This document shows positions 1 through 6,830 of a stretch of 9,130 nucleotides of DNA, one piece after another (within the stretch, counting starts at the first letter, position 1; every line of letters starts with the position of its first letter). The DNA is from an uncultured Clostridia bacterium (GTDB lineage: Bacteria; Bacillota; Clostridia; Oscillospirales; Ruminococcaceae), in NCBI GenBank assembly GCA_947177695.1, contig CAMWVO010000049.1, forward strand, positions 1-9,130, given 5' to 3'. A program made the position numbers and the translations under genes. The notes below the pieces were generated by a model. It was not told where the DNA came from. It worked only from the letters and a program-made list of their open reading frames with translations, and did not search any database.

Positions 1-833
1 AAGCAGATGAAGCGGGTGTAGTTGGGGTACGCGTCGGCAATTTGGTCGTTCAGTATCTTCAGACCGTACATCTCCGCGCAGGCTTTGGAGCATATGCACG
101 CCGCCTCCGGGTCGTTCTTTTCGCGGACATATTCCGCGGAAAGGGCGGTATTTGCGTATTCGCGGCGGGTCAGACCGCGGCTTTTGATGTACTTGGAGCA
201 CTGGGAAAGAGCCTCCTCCTTTGAGTAGACACGCTTCACGCTTTCAAGGGTCGCGCACTCGGCGGCGGCAAGACAGTGGGTTATACCTACCCTTATCAGT
301 GAACAGATGTTGAAGCAGTGCTTTGACATAAGGCTGTAGGTCTCGGAGATAGTTCCGATGGTGGAATTTTCCAGAGGAAGTATGCCATAGTCCGCCTCGC
401 CGCTTTCAACAGCGTTGAACACGTCCTCAAACTCGTGGTAAAAGACGGCGGGCTTGTCTCCGAAAAGCTTTTTGCAGGCAGCTTCGGAGTACGCCCCCGC
501 AGTGCCCTGACAGGCTATTTTCGCGGCATTTTCGGGTACGAACGGCTTAGGCGAGAAAAGCTTATGGCTGCGCTCTAACTCCTCGTTTTGCAGACACTTG
601 CTGATGTCCATGATGTTCTGGAACAGCATGACCGCGCCGTCCCCAAGCCCATCGGGAGCGTTGGCTCTGACCCGATCAAGCACCTGCTTTTCACGGCCTC
701 CCTGCATAACGGGGAGGTCGTGCTCCTTTTTGTACTCCGCAACCCCGCGGCAGACCTCCATACGCCTTGAAAACAGCTTCAAAATTTCGCTGTCGATATC
801 GTCAATCTGGTTTCTGAGTTCCTGTAAATCCAT
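1..833 (-). CDS. pheA: Bifunctional chorismate mutase / prephenate dehydratase (P-protein), C-terminus cut off by window edge
   Basis: This enzyme converts chorismate to prephenate and then to phenylpyruvate, the committed steps of phenylalanine synthesis in the cytoplasm. Reading the minus strand from the ATG at 833-831 gives 277 codons with no stop before the edge. Residues 1 to about 85 are an AroQ-type chorismate mutase domain (LRNQIDDIDSEIL at the start, then R24, K35 and the GREKQVL segment at 46-52). Residues from about 105 are the prephenate dehydratase domain: CQGTAGAYSE (108-117), the DYGILPLENSTIGTI segment (148-162) and the family's NYTRF motif (271-275), whose Thr is catalytic. 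The Phe-binding ACT domain expected after this lies outside the window. A GGAGGA ribosome binding site (847-842) sits 8 bases before the ATG. The gene is transcribed away from ruvC. The mutase position usually holding Asp, three before the Arg of the GRE segment, is Gln44. Confidence 0.93.
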   Translation of the reverse strand, partial: MDLQELRNQIDDIDSEILKLFSRRMEVCRGVAEYKKEHDLPVMQGGREKQVLDRVRANAPDGLGDGAVMLFQNIMDISKCLQNEELERSHKLFSPKPFVPENAAKIACQGTAGAYSEAACKKLFGDKPAVFYHEFEDVFNAVESGEADYGILPLENSTIGTISETYSLMSKHCFNICSLIRVGITHCLAAAECATLESVKRVYSKEEALSQCSKYIKSRGLTRREYANTALSAEYVREKNDPEAACICSKACAEMYGLKILNDQIADAYPNYTRFIC

Positions 834-868
834 CTGAAACGTCCTCCGATAAAATTAAATATGCTTTA

Positions 869-897
869 ATTATACAATATTAACCTTAAAATTACAA
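869..897 (-). promoter_or_regulatory. Predicted sigma-70-type promoter for pheA
   Basis: On the minus strand, TTGTAA (897-892) and TATAAT (874-869) are separated by exactly 17 bases. The -10 is a perfect consensus match and the -35 matches 4 of 6. This would start transcription about 30 bases before the pheA ATG, leaving a short leader with the GGAGGA site. There is no room for a T-box or attenuator after this start, so any phenylalanine control would have to come from a repressor or from the enzyme's ACT domain. The call rests on consensus match only. Confidence 0.6.
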
Positions 898-914
898 TAA
901 GTTTAAAAAAAATA

Positions 915-943
915 TTGCAGAATCTTCAATTATATGGTATAAT
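915..943 (+). promoter_or_regulatory. Predicted extended -10 promoter for the ruvC cluster
   Basis: TGGTATAAT at 935-943 is a perfect TATAAT with the extended -10 TG dinucleotide. A weak -35 (TTGCAG, 915-920, 3 of 6) lies 17 bases upstream, as is usual for extended -10 promoters. Predicted transcription starts near 950, which makes the in-frame TTG at 947 an implausible ruvC start and supports one at 968 or 977. This is the only strong plus-strand promoter recognised in the window, so it may drive ruvC and several genes after it. No SOS (LexA) box was recognised by eye. Confidence 0.6.
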
Positions 944-976
944 AAATTGTTAATTATGATTTGGCAGGTGCGCTTA

Positions 977-1483
977 TTGGGAAAAACAAGGATTCTCGGA
1001 ATAGACCCCGGCTACGCCATCGTGGGCTTCGGGGTAGTGGAATACGATGGCTACAACTTTGTCCCCATACATTTCGGGGCAATAACCACGCAGGCAGGGA
1101 CTGACTTCACCCTGCGGTTGAAAACGATCTTCGACGACATGAACACCGTGCTGACCACGTTCAAGCCCGAAGCGATGGCGATAGAAAAGCTGTTCTTCAA
1201 CACCAATCAAAAGACAGGCATTGACGTTGCGCAGGCGCGGGGAGTTACTCTGCTTGCGGCGGTAAACGCGGGAGTTCCCATTTTCGAGTACACCCCCTTG
1301 CAGGTCAAGCAGTCGGTGGTTGGATACGGACGCGCCGAAAAGCCACAGGTCATGGAAATGACGCGGAAAATCTTAGGACTTGCGGAAGTCCCCAAGCCCG
1401 ACGACACCGCTGACGCGCTTGCTATTGCCATTTGTCACGGACATTCGGGAGGCAGGATAAGCGTCAGAGAGGGTAAGCTATGA
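977..1483 (+). CDS. ruvC: Holliday junction resolvase RuvC
   Basis: RuvC is the dimeric endonuclease that cuts Holliday junctions symmetrically after RuvAB branch migration. From the TTG at 977 the product is 168 residues, normal for the family. The RNase H-like fold is shown by RILGIDPGYAIVGFG (5-19) with catalytic D10, by AIEKLFF with E70, and by the C-terminal PDDTADALAIAI segment with D143 and D146, spaced as in E. coli D138/D141. The TTG start is preferred because AGGTG (966-970) lies 6 bases upstream and the predicted transcript begins near 950; GTG at 968 is a close alternative. The stop overlaps the next gene's start (ATGA, 1480-1483), suggesting translational coupling. A RuvC places the organism outside the Bacilli, which typically use RecU. 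Confidence 0.95.
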   Translation: MGKTRILGIDPGYAIVGFGVVEYDGYNFVPIHFGAITTQAGTDFTLRLKTIFDDMNTVLTTFKPEAMAIEKLFFNTNQKTGIDVAQARGVTLLAAVNAGVPIFEYTPLQVKQSVVGYGRAEKPQVMEMTRKILGLAEVPKPDDTADALAIAICHGHSGGRISVREGKL

Positions 1484-1824
1484 AATTTAAAAGGTACAGC
1501 GACTACCCGCCGAAAATAAGACGCTATGCGATTATTCAGGATATTATAAAAGCATCTGTAATACTTACGCCTGTGATTGCGGTCATATTGTCTTTATGCG
1601 GACTTAATGCCGCCGCAGATATCATCAAAGCCGTTTATTTGACTGCAATATTTGTTGGCGTACTCGCATTAAGCGTTGCGGTAACGGTCAGAGCTTTCCG
1701 CGAAAAACGCATAGGCACGGGAATTTTTCTTGCGCTTATGTCGCTGACAATCCCGACCGTGATACTGCTTGCCGTTACCGAAAAGGGCAGGGCTTTGGTG
1801 CTGTACATTTTAGAGGGATACTGA
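1480..1824 (+). CDS. Hypothetical three-helix membrane protein between ruvC and ruvA
   Basis: I do not recognise this 114-residue protein. It has a basic, hydrophilic N-terminus (1-20, with KFKRYSDYPPKIRR) followed by three likely membrane helices at about 25-43, 51-70 and 79-99, with a basic RAFREKR loop (71-77) between helices 2 and 3. There is no signal peptidase site and no catalytic motif. The ATG overlaps the ruvC stop by four bases, and GAGAGGG (1467-1473) is a good ribosome binding site 6 bases upstream, so it is translated with ruvC. To the eye the gene is richer in A and T and uses more AT-ending codons than ruvC or ruvA, which would fit later insertion into the ruv cluster. Context alone does not connect it to recombination. 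Confidence 0.75.
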   Translation: MKFKRYSDYPPKIRRYAIIQDIIKASVILTPVIAVILSLCGLNAAADIIKAVYLTAIFVGVLALSVAVTVRAFREKRIGTGIFLALMSLTIPTVILLAVTEKGRALVLYILEGY

Positions 1825-1841
1825 TACAAGGAGAAATTTTT

Positions 1842-2447
1842 ATGATATACAGTGTTAGAGGAAAAATCATACATAAGGGTTCAGACGTTGCCGTTATCGA
1901 ATGCGGAGGGGTGGGCTATGCCTGCCGAACCACGCTTGCGACCCTTTCCCGCATTGGCAGGACGGGCGAGGAAGCCATGCTCTACACCTATCTGCACGTC
2001 CGCGAGGACAATGTGGAGCTGTTCGGCTTTGCCGCGGAGCAGGAGCTTAACTGCTTCAAAATGCTGATATCCGTTTCGGGAGTTGGTCCCAAGGCGGGAC
2101 TTGCCATTCTTTCCGACACAACTCCCGAAAAGTTCGCCCTTACAGTCGCTACGGGTGACTACAAGGCTTTCACCAAAACAAAGGGAGTAGGTCCCAAGCT
2201 TGCCCAAAGGGTGGTTCTGGAGCTTAAAGACAAGATCACCAAGGAGCAGCTTTCCGCTGCGGGAGGCGCAGACCTTGACTTCTCCGCCGCCGTGGAGGGA
2301 AGCAACACTTCCGAAGCTATCGCCGCGCTTGTGGTTCTGGGGTACTCCCAGACGGAAGCCGCTTCCGCCGTTGCGGGACTTGACCCGTCCCTGCCGGTGG
2401 AGGAGCTTATACGCCTGTCTCTGAAAAAAATGGCGGCAAATCTGTAA
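1842..2447 (+). CDS. ruvA: Holliday junction branch migration protein RuvA
   Basis: RuvA forms tetramers that hold the four-way junction open and load RuvB rings. At 201 residues it is typical in length. Domain I (about 1-63) is the OB fold, beginning MIYSVRGKI and carrying the acidic pin E55-D56 in the VREDNVELFGF segment, at the same numbers as in E. coli. Domain II (about 64-140) has two helix-hairpin-helix motifs, SVSGVGPKAGLAIL (77-90) and TKGVGPKLAQRV (113-124). Domain III (about 155-201) is the flexible C-terminal helix bundle that contacts RuvB, ending in VEELIRLSLKKMA. AAGGAG (1828-1833) sits 8 bases before the ATG. The gene follows the small membrane-protein gene by only 17 bases, so it is almost certainly in the same transcript as ruvC. 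Confidence 0.96.
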   Translation: MIYSVRGKIIHKGSDVAVIECGGVGYACRTTLATLSRIGRTGEEAMLYTYLHVREDNVELFGFAAEQELNCFKMLISVSGVGPKAGLAILSDTTPEKFALTVATGDYKAFTKTKGVGPKLAQRVVLELKDKITKEQLSAAGGADLDFSAAVEGSNTSEAIAALVVLGYSQTEAASAVAGLDPSLPVEELIRLSLKKMAANL

Positions 2448-2514
2448 GCAAATTTGTAAAAAAGTAAACCGTACACGCTGTTTCGGCATACTATAGAGAA
2501 AAGGAGCGGTCAAA

Positions 2515-3696
2515 ATGCTGTCTTACCCCGATTATACAAGGTGTCCCGTAAACATTATCTCGTCGATAAGAAAATATTACCGCGAGCCTATCGTTTACCC
2601 CACCCTGCCCAAGCTGGACGTGCATTTGTCCAAATTCTACAAGAACGTTATACTGATAGTTCTGGGCGGTATGGGTACGGACATGATGGAAAGAAATCTT
2701 TCCCCCATGAGCTTTTTAAGACGCAATTTTACCGAAAATCTTACATCGGTATTTCCGTCATCAACCGCGGCGTCAATGATAAGCTGCTACACCGGTGTGA
2801 CCCCAAACGAACACGCATGGCTTGGCAGATCGCTGTTCTTCAAGGAATTCTGCCGCACCGTGGACGTTTTCACCAATCTTGACAGCTACACGAAAACTCC
2901 CGTGGCAAGCGCAAACGCCGCAGAGTTCGTCATGCCCTACGAGACCATATACCGGGATATTGCGGACTCCATAATCGGCGACGTTCAGCCCTTTACAATT
3001 ACAAACGAAAAAACAAATATTGCGGAAAAAGGAAATATCCACAAGACCGCGGACAGCTTTGAACGTGTCTGCGAGCTGCTGAAAATGATCTGCATAACCA
3101 ACCAGAACACATTTACCTATGTGCAGTGGAACAGTCCCGACGAAGCTGCCCACAAGGACGGCGTTACGGGCGAAAAGACCGCGGCGACGCTGAAGTCCAT
3201 AAACAAGCAGCTTGAGGTGCTTTGCAAGGATCTTACCGACACGCTTGTTATCGTTTCGGCAGACCACGGAATGAAAGATATTACCGAGGAAATAAAGATA
3301 AACTACATTCCCGACATCATGGAATGTCTTGTTATCCCGCCCTTTGTGGAGAGCCGCGCGGCGGCGTGCTTCGTCAAGAACGACAGGCGCACCGACTTTG
3401 AGAGGGCGTTCCACAATCATCTGGGAAACGATTTTATACTCCTGTCCAAAAACGACATTCTCACAAAGGGACTTCTCGGCGAGGGAAGAACTCACCCGAA
3501 GATAACCGATTTTATAGGCGACTACATGATATGCGCCATTGCCGACAAGAGCGTTAAGTACCTTACGCTGAACACCAAGCCCAGACCGCCCTTTGCGGCA
3601 AATCACGGCGGTCTCACCGAGGAGGAAATGACCATACCTCTGATAATCATTACCACCAAGCAGACCAAGGAATACAAGCAGAAAAAGCTTCTGTAG
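2515..3696 (+). CDS. Alkaline phosphatase superfamily (nucleotide pyrophosphatase/phosphodiesterase-like) protein with one metal ligand altered
   Basis: The 393-residue protein resembles type I phosphodiesterases/nucleotide pyrophosphatases, enzymes with two metal ions that hydrolyse phosphodiester or phosphomonoester bonds. Recognisable landmarks are the nucleophile region VFPSSTAASM (79-88, likely T84), SPDEAAH (207-213, with D209 and H213), SADHGM (248-253, with D250 and H251), and NHGGLTEEEMTIPL (363-376, with H364). The first strand, normally ending in a DG with a metal-binding Asp, reads VILIVLGGMG (45-54), so the Asp is replaced by G51. There is no signal peptide or membrane helix, so the protein is probably cytoplasmic; its substrate is unknown. 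AAGGAG (2501-2506) lies 8 bases before the ATG. It sits between ruvA (67 bases before) and ruvB (37 bases after). A possible partner role in recombination is only guilt by association. Confidence 0.88.
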   Translation: MLSYPDYTRCPVNIISSIRKYYREPIVYPTLPKLDVHLSKFYKNVILIVLGGMGTDMMERNLSPMSFLRRNFTENLTSVFPSSTAASMISCYTGVTPNEHAWLGRSLFFKEFCRTVDVFTNLDSYTKTPVASANAAEFVMPYETIYRDIADSIIGDVQPFTITNEKTNIAEKGNIHKTADSFERVCELLKMICITNQNTFTYVQWNSPDEAAHKDGVTGEKTAATLKSINKQLEVLCKDLTDTLVIVSADHGMKDITEEIKINYIPDIMECLVIPPFVESRAAACFVKNDRRTDFERAFHNHLGNDFILLSKNDILTKGLLGEGRTHPKITDFIGDYMICAIADKSVKYLTLNTKPRPPFAANHGGLTEEEMTIPLIIITTKQTKEYKQKKLL

Positions 3697-3733
3697 TCCC
3701 AAACAGCCCAAAATCCCGAAAGGAAAGATAAAA

Positions 3734-4807
3734 TTGCTGGAATCAAGCGAAATGAACTTTGAACGTCCCCAAAACAGGACGGTGTCCCCCGAGGTCATTC
3801 CAAACGACGCGGAAGAGCCCGACCTTAACCTGCGTCCGAAAACACTGTCGGAATATATCGGTCAGGACAAGGTAAAGGAGAATATGTCGGTCTACATCGA
3901 AGCCGCAAAAAAGCGGGGCGAGCCTCTTGACCACGTTCTGCTGTACGGTCCTCCGGGACTGGGAAAAACCACTCTGTCGGCTATCATCGCTCACGAGATG
4001 GGGGTAAATATCCGCATAACGTCGGGTCCCGCCATTGAAAAGCCGGGCGACCTTGCCGCGCTGCTGACAAATCTGTCGGAAAACGACGTGCTGTTCATAG
4101 ACGAGATACACCGCCTTTCCCGCGCTATTGAGGAGGTCCTGTACCCTGCGCTGGAGGACTACGCGCTGGACATCATTATCGGCAAGGGTCCGTCGGCGCG
4201 CTCCCTGCGCATAGACCTGCCGAAGTTCACACTTATCGGTGCGACAACCCGTGCGGGACAGCTTACCTCCCCGCTTCGTGACAGGTTCGGTATGCTACAG
4301 AGGCTGGAACTTTACACCTGCGAGCAGCTCTGCGACATTATAATGCGCTCCGCTGTAATTCTCGGAATTGCCTGCGACAAGGCGGGAGCTATGGAGCTTG
4401 CGCGGCGGGCAAGGGGTACTCCCCGTATTGCAAACCGTTTGCTGAAAAGAGTTCGGGACTTTGCCGAGGTCATAGGCAACGGCAGGATAACCGAGGATAT
4501 TGCAAAGATCGCCCTTGACCGCATGGAGATAGATTCCCTTGGACTGGATAATCTTGACAAGCGAATGCTTGATATGCTTATCCGCGGCTATAACGGCGGT
4601 CCTGTGGGACTGGAAACTCTTGCTTCCGCTATAGGCGAGGAATCTGTCACGCTGGAGGACGTGTGCGAGCCGTTCCTTATGCAGCTGGGATTTATTGCCC
4701 GTACCCCCCGCGGACGGTGCGCGACGGCTCTTGCCTATCGGCATATGGGGTACGAATATACAAAGGACGAAAAGACAGACGCTTCTCAGCAGACATTTTT
4801 TGAATGA
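3734..4807 (+). CDS. ruvB: Holliday junction branch migration ATPase RuvB
   Basis: RuvB is the AAA+ hexameric motor that pumps DNA through the RuvA-bound junction. Its 357 residues are slightly longer than the usual 330-350, because of short N- and C-terminal tails. Visible parts are Walker A GPPGLGKT (72-79), Walker B LFIDEIH (120-126), sensor 1 GATTRAG (169-175), the arginine-finger region LRDRFG (181-186), sensor 2 RGTPRIANRLL (227-237), and a C-terminal winged-helix domain with GYNGGPVGLETLA (285-297) and GFIARTPRGR (319-328). The TTG at 3734 is chosen because AGGAA (3721-3725) lies 8 bases upstream. The in-frame ATG at 3752 would remove six residues and has no good site, but cannot be excluded. 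ruvB is separated from ruvA by the phosphodiesterase-like gene. Confidence 0.96.
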   Translation: MLESSEMNFERPQNRTVSPEVIPNDAEEPDLNLRPKTLSEYIGQDKVKENMSVYIEAAKKRGEPLDHVLLYGPPGLGKTTLSAIIAHEMGVNIRITSGPAIEKPGDLAALLTNLSENDVLFIDEIHRLSRAIEEVLYPALEDYALDIIIGKGPSARSLRIDLPKFTLIGATTRAGQLTSPLRDRFGMLQRLELYTCEQLCDIIMRSAVILGIACDKAGAMELARRARGTPRIANRLLKRVRDFAEVIGNGRITEDIAKIALDRMEIDSLGLDNLDKRMLDMLIRGYNGGPVGLETLASAIGEESVTLEDVCEPFLMQLGFIARTPRGRCATALAYRHMGYEYTKDEKTDASQQTFFE

Positions 4808-4810
4808 TAC

Positions 4811-4894
4811 AAACGGCAAACCGCTTCAGCGGTTTTGAGCTCCAGCGGTTTGGCGCTGTGACGGTTTTAAAGCCGCGACGGCTCAAAAGCCGTT
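4811..4894. other. Palindrome-rich spacer between ruvB and glmM with competing hairpins
   Basis: Three simple hairpins can be drawn: AAACCGCT/AGCGGTTT (4818-4825 with 4828-4835), a weaker CGGTT/AAGCCG-type stem with one G-U pair (4862-4866 with 4871-4875), and ACGGCT/AGCCGT (4878-4883 with 4888-4893). A second copy of AGCGGTTT (4844-4851) lets the left arm pair instead over 9 bases (4817-4825 with 4844-4852), so two folds exclude each other. AACGGC (4812-4817) is also complementary to GCCGTT (4889-4894), which could close the whole element. No run of T follows on either strand, so a standard intrinsic terminator is not supported. The element could be a dispersed palindromic repeat, an RNA-processing site or a leader control structure for glmM. 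Confidence 0.5.
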
Positions 4895-4934
4895 CCATAA
4901 AAAAAGATAAAATGCAAAAAAGGAGAAATACACA

Positions 4935-6299
4935 ATGGGCAGACTATTCGGAACAGACGGCGCGAGAGGTGTCGCGCTTACCGAGCTTACCTGTGAGACG
5001 GCCATGCAGATAGGCAGGGCGGCAGCTATGGTACTGACGGCAAAGTCTCACCATAAGCCGAAAATTTACGTGGGAAAGGACACGAGAATTTCCTCGGACG
5101 TTCTCGAAGCCGCGCTTATCGCGGGAATATGCTCTATGGGCGCGGACGCTGTGGTCATGGGCGTTGTGCCTACTCCCGCGGTGGCTTTTATGGTCAAGAA
5201 GCGGGGCGCGGACGCGGGCGTTATGATATCCGCTTCCCACAACAGCATGGAATTCAACGGCATCAAGCTTTTTTCGGGTTCGGGCTACAAGCTTTCCGAC
5301 GACATGGAGGAGGAAATAGAACGTCTTGTGCTTGACAGTCCCGAAGAGATCGCGGCGGCTATGAGCGGCGGCGGAAACGTGGGAAGAATAACCTACGACA
5401 AGAACGCAGAGTGGGACTACATCAGGGGCATTATGAAAACCGTGGACATCAATCTGTCGGGTCTCAGGGTCGCTATCGACTGCGCAAACGGCTCGGCAAG
5501 CGCTACGGCGGAGAAGCTTTTTGCGGGACTTGGTGCAAACGTCTATCTTGTGAACTGCTCCCCCAACGGTATCAACATCAACCTGAACTGCGGCTCCACA
5601 CACATGGAGACGATCTCCAAGTTTGTAGTGAACAAGCGGTGTCATATCGGTATTGCTTTTGACGGCGACGCGGACAGATGTCTTGCGGTGGACGAAAACG
5701 GCGTGCTTATCGACGGCGACAAGCTTATAGCCATCTTCGCGCGGGATATGCGTGACAAGGGTACTCTTAAAAAGAACACCGCCGTGGTGACTATACTTAC
5801 CAATCTCGGATTTACACATTTTGCCCAGAACAACAACATAAACATGATAACCACAAAGGTTGGCGACCGCTACATAGTGGAGCAGATGCTTGCAGGCGGC
5901 TACAATCTGGGCGGTGAGCAGTCGGGACACATTATTTTCCACGACTACGCCACAACGGGCGACGGACAGCTTACGGCGGTACAGCTTCTCAGCGTGCTGA
6001 AACGTCAGGAGCGCAAGGCTTCGGAGCTCAGCTCCATTATGGAAAGATATCCGCAGGTAATGGTGAACGTGAAGATAATCCCCAAATGGAAAGAGGCGTG
6101 GAAAAACGATCCCGTTATCGAGGAGATAATCAGCGAAAACCAGAAAAAGCTTGGTTCAAGCGGCAGGATACTCGTCCGCGAGAGCGGAACCGAGCCGCTT
6201 ATCCGAGTTATGATAGAGGGCAAGCGGTTCGACCAGATAAACGCTATGGCGGTTGAGATCGCGGATAAGATACGTGAAAGGTGTCCCGAAAACGAATAA
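4935..6299 (+). CDS. glmM: Phosphoglucosamine mutase GlmM
   Basis: GlmM interconverts glucosamine-6-phosphate and glucosamine-1-phosphate in the cytoplasm, feeding UDP-GlcNAc and peptidoglycan synthesis. The 454 residues match the family's usual length (about 445-450). Four landmarks of alpha-D-phosphohexomutases appear in order: the N-terminal GRLFGTDGARG (2-12), the phosphoserine loop ISASHN (98-103) with S101, the metal loop DGDADR (243-248) with three Asp ligands, the sugar-specificity loop GGEQSGH (326-332), and the phosphate-binding RESGTEPLIRVM (415-426). The residue after SHN is Ser where Pro is usual. AGGAG (4921-4925) lies 9 bases before the ATG. It is 127 bases after ruvB, the largest plus-strand gap here, and that gap is filled by palindromes, so a separate promoter or processing site is possible, though none was recognised. 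Confidence 0.96.
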   Translation: MGRLFGTDGARGVALTELTCETAMQIGRAAAMVLTAKSHHKPKIYVGKDTRISSDVLEAALIAGICSMGADAVVMGVVPTPAVAFMVKKRGADAGVMISASHNSMEFNGIKLFSGSGYKLSDDMEEEIERLVLDSPEEIAAAMSGGGNVGRITYDKNAEWDYIRGIMKTVDINLSGLRVAIDCANGSASATAEKLFAGLGANVYLVNCSPNGININLNCGSTHMETISKFVVNKRCHIGIAFDGDADRCLAVDENGVLIDGDKLIAIFARDMRDKGTLKKNTAVVTILTNLGFTHFAQNNNINMITTKVGDRYIVEQMLAGGYNLGGEQSGHIIFHDYATTGDGQLTAVQLLSVLKRQERKASELSSIMERYPQVMVNVKIIPKWKEAWKNDPVIEEIISENQKKLGSSGRILVRESGTEPLIRVMIEGKRFDQINAMAVEIADKIRERCPENE

Positions 6300-6343
6300 G
6301 AAAGAGCATACATACAATTTTAAAACAATGGTGAGACAATATT

Positions 6344-6799
6344 ATGATCATGATATATTTTAAGTATACCTACTATAAAGAAAGCATTGCTGCCAACCTT
6401 ATTGAGTATGCAGCTTTCCTGTGTATTCCCGCCGGATTTATAACCGCGATATTATTGGTCGCAAACGGTTATGATTTGGGAGCAGCCGCGGTAATTGTAT
6501 TCGGAATAATGTTCTTTGCTTTAAAGAAACTGGCGGACGTATACTACGAGCATTATCTGAAAGCAAAAATAATGTCAAACGCGTCATATGCAAAATATAT
6601 TTCCGTTGTATATCCGAGCAAAAACGAGATGTGCATGGCTCTTAACAGCGAGTACAGAGAATACTCCGAAAGCATACCTTTCTGCGACTTTAACCCGAAC
6701 AGAACCCGAAATGAACGTATTTTCACAGCGTTAAAGGTTCTTCTGGCGGTCGGATCGGCAGCGGGCGTACTTGCTGCCGGAATAGCGGTAAGCGGATAG
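6344..6799 (+). CDS. Unrecognised membrane protein, first of a tandem paralogous pair
   Basis: This 151-residue protein is not assigned to a family. It has two likely membrane helices near the N-terminus (about 19-42 and 45-62), a soluble, charged stretch of some 65 residues, and a third helix at the C-terminus (about 129-149). It is clearly related to the next gene's product: both share YTYYKES near the start, NASYAKY (79-85), YP (90-91), LNSEY (100-104) and IPFxDFxPxR followed by RN (111-123). The strongest conservation is in the soluble stretch just before the last helix, which suggests that this is the working part. GGTGAG (6330-6335) lies 8 bases before the ATG; a second in-frame ATG at 6350 is possible. 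To the eye the gene is more AT-rich than glmM before it. No terminator separates it from glmM. Confidence 0.8.
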   Translation: MIMIYFKYTYYKESIAANLIEYAAFLCIPAGFITAILLVANGYDLGAAAVIVFGIMFFALKKLADVYYEHYLKAKIMSNASYAKYISVVYPSKNEMCMALNSEYREYSESIPFCDFNPNRTRNERIFTALKVLLAVGSAAGVLAAGIAVSG

Positions 6800-6830
6800 A
6801 TACTGACGTTAAAAAGGGGATTTATAAAGT

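Noticed and set aside
947..976. Longer RuvC beginning at the TTG at 947
   Set aside because: The codon lies within or before the predicted transcription start near 950, has no ribosome binding site, and adds ten residues not found in the family, whose members begin just before the RILGIDPG segment.
2454..2497. Promoter upstream of the phosphodiesterase-like gene (TTGTAA and TACTAT or TATAGA)
   Set aside because: Spacing between the TTGTAA and the TACTAT is about 29 bases, and no acceptable -35 lies 16-18 bases upstream of either candidate -10.
2773..3798. 341-codon open frame on the minus strand
   Set aside because: It lies opposite the phosphodiesterase-like gene, whose plus-strand product has clear family motifs. 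The minus-strand translation is rich in Cys, Val and Gly with no recognisable domain, which fits a shadow of a GC-biased coding frame.
4818..4904. Intrinsic terminator after ruvB
   Set aside because: Hairpins exist, but what follows on the plus strand is A-rich (CCATAAAAAAAG), not a T run, and no T run follows in the opposite direction either.
4804..5013. 69-codon frame spanning the ruvB-glmM spacer
   Set aside because: It overlaps the ruvB stop and runs out of frame into glmM; its sequence arises from the palindromes. No ribosome binding site favours it, although such a frame could recur wherever the palindromic element occurs.
4944..5942. 332-codon open frame on the minus strand
   Set aside because: It is entirely opposite glmM, which is unmistakable. 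The product is His- and Arg-rich without motifs and has no supporting ribosome binding site.
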